This document shows positions 25,760 through 32,337 of a DNA stretch of 47,055 bases, piece after piece. The stretch is from positions 1-47,055 of the forward strand of contig CAYYGN010000024.1 of assembly GCA_964471595.1 (NCBI GenBank). The letters run 5' to 3'. The position numbers and the translations under genes are program-made. Under the pieces are notes generated by a model. The model was not told where the DNA came from. It searched no databases and saw nothing but the letters and a program-made list of their open reading frames with translations. This stretch comes from JAGNXB01 sp964471595 (GTDB taxonomy: Bacteria; Bacteroidota; Bacteroidia; Chitinophagales; Saprospiraceae). Numbering within the stretch: position 1 is the first letter of the stretch; each line of letters opens with the position of its first letter.

Positions 25760-25813
25760 GTCCGGGTTTGCCATTTCCGGCAGCAATAAAAGTCCGGCAC
25801 CGCGCGCTGTGCA

Positions 25814-25861
25814 CGCAAGGGTTCCTGCAAGCCTGACTTCTATGTCGGGCATAGCCTTGCG
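25814..25861. other. Two-level inverted repeat between marC and pepD
   Basis: The outer pair CGCAAGG (25814-25820) / CCTTGCG (25855-25861) encloses the inner pair GCCTGAC (25831-25837) / GTCGGGC (25844-25850), loop TTCTAT. It lies between the marC stop and pepD. It may be the end of the marC transcript or a protein site; no U-tract is present. The remaining gap holds a TACTTTAG box at 25891-25898. Confidence 0.3.
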
Positions 25862-25919
25862 GGTGGCCGGAGAGTTTTCCATTTCCTTCCTACTTTAGCC
25901 TCTCAACGACGCACCAATC

Positions 25920-27371
25920 ATGGCCGAAGAAATCCGGGGCCTTGAGCCTTCCCCTCTCTGGATGTATTTTTCCGAACTCAATGCCGTGCCCCGTCCCTCG
26001 AAGAAGGAAGAGCGGGTGATCGCTTTCATCCGGTCATTCGGTGAATCACTGGGATTGGATACGCAGGTGGACACGGCAGGGAATGTACTGATCCGCAAGC
26101 CGGCGAGCCCGGGCCGGGAAGGACGCCCGACGGTAGTCCTTCAGAGCCACCTGGACATGGTGCATCAGAAAAATGCCGGCACGGCCTTCGACTTTGATGC
26201 GGAAGGCATCCGGATGCGTCTCCGTGGGGACTGGGTGGAAGCCGACGGCACCACCCTGGGTGCGGACAACGGGATTGGTGTGGCGGCCATGATGGCGGTG
26301 CTCGCCGCCGAGGACCTGACGCATCCTCCTCTGGAAGCGCTGTTCACGATTGACGAGGAAACCGGCATGACCGGTGCCATGGCCCTGGAAGGAGGTGTGC
26401 TGACGGGGCGATATCTGCTCAACCTCGACACGGAAAACGACCGGGAACTGACCATCGGTTGTGCGGGAGGTGTGGATGTCACCGCGACGGGACAGTATCC
26501 GGTGGTGCGGCTACCGGAAGGCATGAGTGGGTTCCGTCTCGGCATCTCCGGCCTGACAGGCGGCCATTCGGGCATGGACATTCACCTGGGGCGCGGCAAC
26601 GCCAACAAGCTGATGAATCGATTGCTGGCGGAGGCCACCCACAAATCGGGGCTGCGGATCGCTTCGCTGGACGGGGGCAGTCTCCGCAATGCCATACCGA
26701 GAGAATCATTCGCCCTGATCGCCCTGCCCGACAGCCAGGAAGCCTCCTTCCGCAAATGGCTGGCAGCCCAGGCGGCCGTTTTGGAAGCCGAATACAGGAC
26801 CACGGATCCCGGGCTGCGTATTTCGCTGGATCCCGTCCCCTTACCGGATCGGGTGATGAGTGAAGAATTCCAGGCAGATTTCCTGAGGGCGCTATACGCC
26901 TGTCCCAATGGCATCGGCCGAATGAGCCCGGATATCGAAGGGTTGGTCCAGACGTCCAACAACCTGGCCCGGGTGGAGGTCAAGGACGGTGCGTTTACCG
27001 TCATGTGCCTGACCCGCAGTGCGGTGGAGAGCGAAAAAATGGACATGGCGCAAGCCATCCGCAGTGTCTTTGAACTCATAGGGGCCGATGTGACTTTCGA
27101 GGGGTCATATCCCGGCTGGGAACCCCGACCGGACAGCAGCCTGGTCGTTATGATGCGCCAATTGTACAAGGAACTGTACGACGAAGAGCCCCTGGTCAAT
27201 GCCTGCCATGCAGGGCTGGAATGCGGAATCCTGGGAAGGAATTACCCGAAGATGGAGATGATCTCCTTTGGTCCCAACATCCATGGGGCCCATTCCCCGG
27301 ATGAAAAGGTACAGGTCAGTTCGGTCCGCAAATTTTGGCAATACCTGCGGGAGACGCTGGCGAGGATCTGA
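25920..27371 (+). CDS. pepD: Aminoacyl-histidine dipeptidase / cytosolic dipeptidase
   Basis: 483 aa, the usual length for M20C peptidases. It hydrolyses Xaa-His and a range of other dipeptides with two bound metal ions in the cytosol. Metal and catalytic motifs are visible: LQSHLDMVHQKN (His-x-Asp), TTLGADNGIGVAAMMAVLA (bridging Asp), FTIDEETGMTGAMAL (catalytic Glu-Glu), NLDTEN, and ACHAGLECGIL plus SFGPNIHGAHSPDE near the C-terminus. The dimerisation lid lies between (GLTGGHSGMDIH). No signal peptide. It is convergent with malic enzyme, 16 bp apart. Together with the DPP IV and the M20 hydrolase at 35933 it fits a peptide-using lifestyle. Confidence 0.94.
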   Translation: MAEEIRGLEPSPLWMYFSELNAVPRPSKKEERVIAFIRSFGESLGLDTQVDTAGNVLIRKPASPGREGRPTVVLQSHLDMVHQKNAGTAFDFDAEGIRMRLRGDWVEADGTTLGADNGIGVAAMMAVLAAEDLTHPPLEALFTIDEETGMTGAMALEGGVLTGRYLLNLDTENDRELTIGCAGGVDVTATGQYPVVRLPEGMSGFRLGISGLTGGHSGMDIHLGRGNANKLMNRLLAEATHKSGLRIASLDGGSLRNAIPRESFALIALPDSQEASFRKWLAAQAAVLEAEYRTTDPGLRISLDPVPLPDRVMSEEFQADFLRALYACPNGIGRMSPDIEGLVQTSNNLARVEVKDGAFTVMCLTRSAVESEKMDMAQAIRSVFELIGADVTFEGSYPGWEPRPDSSLVVMMRQLYKELYDEEPLVNACHAGLECGILGRNYPKMEMISFGPNIHGAHSPDEKVQVSSVRKFWQYLRETLARI

Positions 27372-27387
27372 GGGCGGGACCGGGTCG

Positions 27388-28566
27388 TCAATGGCTTTCG
27401 AGGGCCGCTTGTTTGACGGCTTTGGCCACTTTCCAGGCCACCTCTTCGTTGAGGGTGGGCGGAATGATCATTTCCCGGGTGGGTTCCCGGACAAATTCGG
27501 CAATGGCATAGGCGGCAGCCAGTTTCATCCTCGGGGTGATGCGTGTGGCACGGGCGTCCACGGCCCCCCGGAAAATGCCGGGAAATCCGAGGGCATTGTT
27601 GACCTGGTTGGGCAGATCGCTGCGCCCTGTGGCCACGACGGCGGCACCACCGGCATAGGCTTCGTCCGGCATGATCTCCGGGGTGGGGTTGGCGAGGGCA
27701 AAAATGACGGGATCGGGTGCCATGGTGCGGATGTCCTCGCGGTTGAGCAAATCACCCACGCTGACACCGATAAAGACGTCGGCGTTGCGGATGGCGTCCC
27801 GGACCGTGCCGGTATGCCGCTGGATGTTGCTCCACTTGAGGGTCTCCCGCTTGCTTTCGTTGATGTCATCCCGTTCGGGATGAATGATGCCTTTGGTATC
27901 GCAGATCAACAATTCCTTGACCGGGGTGCAGATTTCGCCGGCATAGTCATCCACGCATTTGAGCATGCGGGCAATGGCAATACCGGCTGCCCCGGCGCCA
28001 TTGATGACGACTTTGAGCTCGGAGAAGGGTTTGTTGACCAATTTGGCGGCGTTGATCAGTCCGGCGAGCGTGACGATGGCAGTGCCGTGCTGATCGTCGT
28101 GGAATACGGGTATCCCCAAATCCTGTAATTGCTCCTCGATGTAAAACGACTGGGGAGCGGCGATGTCCTCGAGGTTGATCCCTCCGAACACGGGTGCGAT
28201 CCTGCGGACGGTGGCGATAATCTCGTCCGGGTCCTGGGTGTCCAGGCAAATGGGAAAAGCATCGAGGGCTGCAAATCGCTTGAAAAGCATGGCCTTGCCC
28301 TCCATGACAGGGATGGAAGCGAGCGCGCCAATGTTGCCCAGACCGAGCACGGCCGAGCCATCGGTGACGATGGCGATGGTGTTGCCTTTGATGGTGTAAT
28401 CATAGGCCAACTGGGGATTGGCTTCAATCGCTTTGCAGGGTGCGGCCACACCCGGACTGTACACGAGGGCGAGTTCGTGTTGATCGTGCAGATCGATCTT
28501 GGGATTGACGCGGATCTTTCCGCGGAGCTGCTTGTGCAGCATCATGCTTTCCTCGTAAATGTCCAT
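27388..28566 (-). CDS. Malic enzyme (NAD(P)-dependent), short form
   Basis: 392 aa. It decarboxylates malate to pyruvate with reduction of NAD(P). The malic N-terminal domain has LALVYSPGVAAPCKAI and the proton/metal region TIAIVTDGSAVLGLGNIG. The NAD-binding domain has the metal site VFGGINLEDIAAPQSF, HDDQHGTAIV and the Rossmann loop VVINGAGAAGIAIARML. The phosphotransacetylase-like domain seen in the roughly 760-residue MaeB enzymes is absent; the gene ends normally, so this is the stand-alone form and not a truncation. A -7-like TATCTTAG lies at 28594-28601. Cofactor preference cannot be read from the sequence with confidence. Confidence 0.93.
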   Translation of the reverse strand: MDIYEESMMLHKQLRGKIRVNPKIDLHDQHELALVYSPGVAAPCKAIEANPQLAYDYTIKGNTIAIVTDGSAVLGLGNIGALASIPVMEGKAMLFKRFAALDAFPICLDTQDPDEIIATVRRIAPVFGGINLEDIAAPQSFYIEEQLQDLGIPVFHDDQHGTAIVTLAGLINAAKLVNKPFSELKVVINGAGAAGIAIARMLKCVDDYAGEICTPVKELLICDTKGIIHPERDDINESKRETLKWSNIQRHTGTVRDAIRNADVFIGVSVGDLLNREDIRTMAPDPVIFALANPTPEIMPDEAYAGGAAVVATGRSDLPNQVNNALGFPGIFRGAVDARATRITPRMKLAAAYAIAEFVREPTREMIIPPTLNEEVAWKVAKAVKQAALESH

Positions 28567-28593
28567 AGTGCAGGCAAGGCCGGATAGGCGGGG

Positions 28594-28601
28594 CTAAGAT
28601 A
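28594..28601 (-). promoter_or_regulatory. -7-like box TATCTTAG for malic enzyme
   Basis: Minus-strand TATCTTAG is 27 nt before the ATG at 28566; one mismatch to TAnnTTTG. No clear -33 partner. Confidence 0.3.
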
Positions 28602-28690
28602 GGAGGACCAACCGGAATGTTGCCGGACGTCGGGACTGGGCGGGTGGCCCTCACGGCCAATAATCCCTAATTTGGCGGGGAATTTCCGTT

Positions 28691-29143
28691 ATGTCGCTGA
28701 ACTATATCTCCCTATTGTTGATTGGGTTCACGGGGTTGCATGCCTGTGGCGGGCAGCAGGCTGCGGATCGCGATAATGCGTCCCCCCGGATCACCGTCGA
28801 AAATCCGCCCGACATGCACAACGCCGCCAACAGCCTGGATTACACCGGGATTTACAAGGGTATCCTGCCCGGCGCTGACGGCGAGGACCGGGAGGTCGAA
28901 CTCGAGTTGACCTGGGAGATGAATTTCTCCTTGAAGACACCGGGATCCGGGTCTGCAGAAAATGCCAGGACCGGATTTTACAGTTTTCAGAAGCACGGCG
29001 CCATCATCACCCTCATTGGGGCCGATCCCCCCAACCGGTTTTTTGCCGGGGAAAATTACCTGGTCCCTCTGGATGAGGCCGGCCATACCCCGGCCGGGGG
29101 TCGTGATGCCCGCCACGCCTTGAAAAAACAGAAATCCCGGTGA
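28691..29143 (+). CDS. NlpE-like lipoprotein lacking the Cys pair
   Basis: 150 aa. The lipoprotein signal ends in LHAC (Cys 19). Residues about 40-140 resemble the NlpE N-terminal (copper-resistance) domain: HNAANSLDYTGIYKGILP, then beta strands REVELELTWEMNFSLKT and the terminal block FFAGENYLVPLDEAGH. In NlpE the LP is followed by CADC, which gives a Cys-x-x-Cys; here the same place reads GADG, so both Cys are Gly. In E. coli NlpE senses surface contact and envelope stress; this homolog should lack any thiol-based role. The next gene begins 28 nt downstream in the same direction, so it may lead an operon with the two hydrolases. Confidence 0.72.
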   Translation: MSLNYISLLLIGFTGLHACGGQQAADRDNASPRITVENPPDMHNAANSLDYTGIYKGILPGADGEDREVELELTWEMNFSLKTPGSGSAENARTGFYSFQKHGAIITLIGADPPNRFFAGENYLVPLDEAGHTPAGGRDARHALKKQKSR

Positions 29144-29171
29144 TCCCCTTTTTCTCCTTGCAGACCGGACG

Positions 29172-29978
29172 ATGAATGACGTGCCGGCCTTCCTTCAAGC
29201 CCTGATCCTGATTTATGTTTTGGTGGTGGGGGCCCTGTACCTTTTGCAGTGGTATTTTTTCTACCACCCTGAAAGGTTACCGCTCCACTTCCGGTTCCGG
29301 TATCCGGACCCATTTCGGGAAGTACTCATCCCGTGTCCGTCCGGCCACCGTGTCAGTAGTCTGATTTTTACAGCAGCCGGGAGCAAGGGAGTGGTGCTTT
29401 ATTTCAAGGGAAACACGCGGTCGATCAAAGGTTGGAGCCGTTTTCGGGCCGACTTTCTGCGCTATGGATTTGATTTTTTCATTTTCGATTACCCCGGTTT
29501 CGGCAAAAGTTCGGGTCATGCCCGGCAGAAAGACATTTTCGAGGCATCGGAGGCGGTGTACCAATGGCTGTGCCGCCAATATCCCGAACCGAAGATCGTT
29601 CTGTACGGACGTTCTTTGGGCGGCGGGTTTGCCGCAAGGATCGCGGCCCTTTTTCACCCGGCCATGCTCATCCTCGATGCGCCGTATTATTCGGTGGAAA
29701 AACTGGCGGCCTATTACACCCGTATTGTTCCCGTGCGACTGATTCTGCGTCTTCAAATCCCCGTTCATACCTATCTCCGTGATGTGACTTGCCCGGTGCA
29801 TATCCTGCACGGCACGAGAGACCGAATCATCCCTTTCAGGTTCAGTGAGGAGCTGGCCCGCGAACAGCCCGACAAAGTGATCCTGCATCCCGTAGAAGGG
29901 GCATCCCACAACAACCTGCTGCGATTTCCCGCCTATTTTCAGGCTTTGGAAAGCATGCTCAGCGAGGCTGTACCATGA
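29172..29978 (+). CDS. Membrane-anchored alpha/beta hydrolase (first of tandem pair)
   Basis: 268 aa. An N-terminal membrane helix (about residues 9-29) is followed by an alpha/beta-hydrolase domain like the BEM46/ABHD13 group. Motifs: oxyanion-side VVLYFKGNTRSIKGWSRF, DYPGFGKSSGHA, nucleophile elbow YGRSLGGGFA (Ser about 150), acid in HGTRDRIIP and His in GASHNNLL. The substrate is unknown; esterase or lipase activity is likely. It overlaps the next gene by 4 nt (ATGA) and that gene encodes a homolog of the same 268-residue length, so this is a tandem duplication. In the oxyanion segment this copy reads KGNTRS where the second reads HGNSGA. Confidence 0.85.
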   Translation: MNDVPAFLQALILIYVLVVGALYLLQWYFFYHPERLPLHFRFRYPDPFREVLIPCPSGHRVSSLIFTAAGSKGVVLYFKGNTRSIKGWSRFRADFLRYGFDFFIFDYPGFGKSSGHARQKDIFEASEAVYQWLCRQYPEPKIVLYGRSLGGGFAARIAALFHPAMLILDAPYYSVEKLAAYYTRIVPVRLILRLQIPVHTYLRDVTCPVHILHGTRDRIIPFRFSEELAREQPDKVILHPVEGASHNNLLRFPAYFQALESMLSEAVP

Positions 29979-30781
29979 AGAGGATTTTCCTGGCTATGGC
30001 CGTGGTATCCGGATTGTGGCTGCTGGGCAACCTGTTGACCTACGGGCTGCAGTTCCCCATCATTTTCCGGCCTGACCGACTGGACCGGGAATTCCTGTTT
30101 GCATGGGAATATCCCTTTGAGGAAGTGTGGATGCGCACCCCTCGCGAAGGAAAAATCCATGCCCTCTGGTTTCATCCGGAAGGGACGACATCTCCGAAAG
30201 GGGTTGTGTTGTATTTTCATGGCAATTCAGGTGCCCTGGACCGTTGGGGGCATATTTATGAACAGCAGTTTCGTGCCCGGGGGTATGATGTGTTCATTCC
30301 GGATTACCGCCGTTTCGGAAAAAGCAGGGGACCTGTGAGCGAAGAGGCATTGTTTACCGACGCTCTCGCGGCCTATGACACTTTGAGGGTTCGTTATCCT
30401 TCCGATAGCATCATCCTTTACGGGCGCAGTATGGGCACGGGCATGGCCAGTTATGTTGCCGCCCATCGCCCGGCGGCCCATCTGGTTTTGGAGACTCCTT
30501 TTTCTTCGATGCCCGATCTCTTTTATACCTACTATCCTTTCCTGCCCCGGTTGTTTCTCTTCCGGTTTCGATTGGACAACCGGCTATGGGTGTCCCGTGT
30601 GCCATATCCGGTCACGGTGTTGGCAGGTTCAAAGGACCGGGTGGTCCCGTTGCGTTGTGCACGGCAGCTGGCGGTCAGTCTGAAGCCGGATGACCGGTTT
30701 ATGGTGATCGATGGGGCCGGGCACAACAACCTCCGGAATTTTCCTGCTTTCCACAAAGCCATGGTCGATGTGTTGAAGTAG
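29975..30781 (+). CDS. Membrane-anchored alpha/beta hydrolase (second of tandem pair)
   Basis: 268 aa, homologous to the preceding gene through its whole length. An N-terminal membrane helix (about 5-25) is followed by the hydrolase domain with VVLYFHGNSGALDRWG, DYRRFGKSRG, nucleophile elbow YGRSMGTGMA (Ser about 152), acid in AGSKDRVVP and His in GAGHNNLR. It keeps the classical HGN oxyanion motif, unlike the first copy. The active site probably faces the periplasm if the N-terminal helix is an uncleaved anchor. Translation is coupled to the first copy through ATGA. The N-acyltransferase gene follows about 45 nt later but has its own promoter-like box. Confidence 0.86.
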   Translation: MKRIFLAMAVVSGLWLLGNLLTYGLQFPIIFRPDRLDREFLFAWEYPFEEVWMRTPREGKIHALWFHPEGTTSPKGVVLYFHGNSGALDRWGHIYEQQFRARGYDVFIPDYRRFGKSRGPVSEEALFTDALAAYDTLRVRYPSDSIILYGRSMGTGMASYVAAHRPAAHLVLETPFSSMPDLFYTYYPFLPRLFLFRFRLDNRLWVSRVPYPVTVLAGSKDRVVPLRCARQLAVSLKPDDRFMVIDGAGHNNLRNFPAFHKAMVDVLK

Positions 30782-30787
30782 GGGTGA

Positions 30788-30821
30788 TTGCCCGCTCAAG
30801 CGGCGGGGTGTCGTACCTTGG
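30788..30821 (+). promoter_or_regulatory. Promoter TTG-23-TACCTTGG, leaderless arrangement
   Basis: TTG at 30788-30790, a 23-nt spacer and TACCTTGG at 30814-30821, then 4 nt to the ATG at 30826. This repeats the geometry of the thiL promoter. The octamer has one mismatch to TAnnTTTG. Confidence 0.4.
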
Positions 30822-30825
30822 AGGC

Positions 30826-32250
30826 ATGGAGATGGAGGGCAGAGGACATTGGCCGGCCGGTGAGGTATGTGGCATGTTGCTGCGCGCCGAACAGCCGCTG
30901 ACCAATGTGGAAGCCGAAGAAATTGCCGCTTGGACAGGGGCCCGCGTATTCCGTCTTTCCCATTTTTTCCGGTTCGAGACTTTGCGGTGGGATGAGGTGT
31001 ATCACCGGTTTCGGGAGGGCATGGGCGACATTCCGGCGGAGACGCGTGTGGTTTTCGTCCTGGACATTCCCCGCGATTCTCCGCTGCAACTGGTCATCCG
31101 TTTGTTTCTGCGCGTTTGGTTGAAGGCCATGCGTCGCCAGGGTCGCCGGCTCGTTCCGGCCCTGCTGATCCGGGGTGTGTCGGGGGCCATGGTCTTGCGG
31201 CTCGCCCGGCCTGTACCTACGAAGGGACCGCTGGCTGTCGGCGGCAGTGACCGGCTAAGGAGATTTCTGCTTGCCAAGCTGGAGTTCATGGACAGCGCCC
31301 TGGAATTGCAACCTTTTTACGGAGAAGAATCCGGAGCGGAGCAAATGCCCTTGGCCTCCCCGGAAAACCATGAGGCCATTGCCGGGGAGATCGACCGTCT
31401 GCCGGATCATCAGTGTCTATGCCGGCAAGGTGATTTTGAAGTATGGCTGGCTCAGGCCGGACAGATACCGCATACCCTGCGGGAAATAGGCCGTTTGCGG
31501 GAAATCACTTTTCGCGCTGTCGGAGAGGGTACCGGCAAGGCGCTGGACATCGACGAGTACGACCTTTACTATGAACAGTTGATCATTTGGGACATCAAGG
31601 ACCGGCGCATTGCAGGAGGGTACCGGCTCGGACGCGGAGATCACATATTCGGGACCTATGGCGCGGAGGGATTTTACATCCATTCCCTATTCAGGATCAA
31701 GGAGGGATTTTATCCCTTATTCCCGCAGGCCCTGGAGCTGGGGCGATCTTATATCGTGGAGGCGTATCAGAAAAAACGCCTTCCGCTGTTTTTGTTGTGG
31801 AAGGGCATCCTGCACTTTCTGCTGGCCCATCCCCAATACCGTTATCTCTATGGACCGGTGAGCATCAGCCGGCATTTTACCGACTTGTCCCGCAGCCTGA
31901 TTGTTCATTTTGCGCGAAGCCATTTCTTTGACAAGAGACTGGCAAAATTTCTCAAGCCGAGAAAGAGATTCCGGTATCCGGTGGACAAGCGGGACCTTCA
32001 GGTATTGACGGAAGGAATGGAAGGCGATTGGGAGCAATTGAGCGGATTGATCGAAGACATCGAACCCCGGCATTTCAAGCTGCCTGTGTTGCTGCGCCAG
32101 TACGTCCGGCAGAATGCCCGGTTCATTGCTTTCAACCTGGACCCCCATTTTTCGGATGCCCTGGACGGATTCATCCTTCTTGATCTCCGGGACGTACCTC
32201 CGGAAACCATCGAAGCCCTCCGGAAAGAATCCGCGCCGGAACGGGAATGA
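30826..32250 (+). CDS. OlsB/GlsB-like N-acyltransferase with degenerate N-terminal acyltransferase domain
   Basis: 474 aa. The C-terminal 270 residues are a clear GNAT-type amino-lipid N-acyltransferase: LREITFRAVGEGTG, DEYDLYYEQLIIWD, GGYRLGRGDHIFG, SLF, ALELGRSYIVEAYQ, LPLFLLWKGILHFLL and YLYGPVSISRHF. Such enzymes acylate ornithine or glycine to start amino-acid membrane lipids (OlsB; GlsB of Bacteroides). In Bacteroidota this domain is usually fused behind a PlsC-like O-acyltransferase. Here the first 190 residues are short, and I find neither an HxxxxD nor an FPEG motif, so that half looks eroded and probably inactive. ATG 30826 is preferred to an in-frame GTG at 30784 because the -7 box ends 4 nt before it. 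Confidence 0.8.
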   Translation: MEMEGRGHWPAGEVCGMLLRAEQPLTNVEAEEIAAWTGARVFRLSHFFRFETLRWDEVYHRFREGMGDIPAETRVVFVLDIPRDSPLQLVIRLFLRVWLKAMRRQGRRLVPALLIRGVSGAMVLRLARPVPTKGPLAVGGSDRLRRFLLAKLEFMDSALELQPFYGEESGAEQMPLASPENHEAIAGEIDRLPDHQCLCRQGDFEVWLAQAGQIPHTLREIGRLREITFRAVGEGTGKALDIDEYDLYYEQLIIWDIKDRRIAGGYRLGRGDHIFGTYGAEGFYIHSLFRIKEGFYPLFPQALELGRSYIVEAYQKKRLPLFLLWKGILHFLLAHPQYRYLYGPVSISRHFTDLSRSLIVHFARSHFFDKRLAKFLKPRKRFRYPVDKRDLQVLTEGMEGDWEQLSGLIEDIEPRHFKLPVLLRQYVRQNARFIAFNLDPHFSDALDGFILLDLRDVPPETIEALRKESAPERE

Positions 32251-32304
32251 TGGCGGACCCTGACGGCCGCCAGATTGCCGCTACCCCGTGTCCGGATCAT
32301 GTGG

Positions 32305-32312
32305 TATCTTCG
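32305..32312 (+). promoter_or_regulatory. -7-like box TATCTTCG for carB
   Basis: TATCTTCG is 25 nt before the carB ATG at 32338; one mismatch to TAnnTTTG. A TTG lies 27 nt upstream of it, rather far. The box lies inside the longer in-frame reading from 32275 and supports the shorter start. Confidence 0.3.
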
Positions 32313-32337
32313 CGGCCGGTTTGAAAACGTCAACCGA

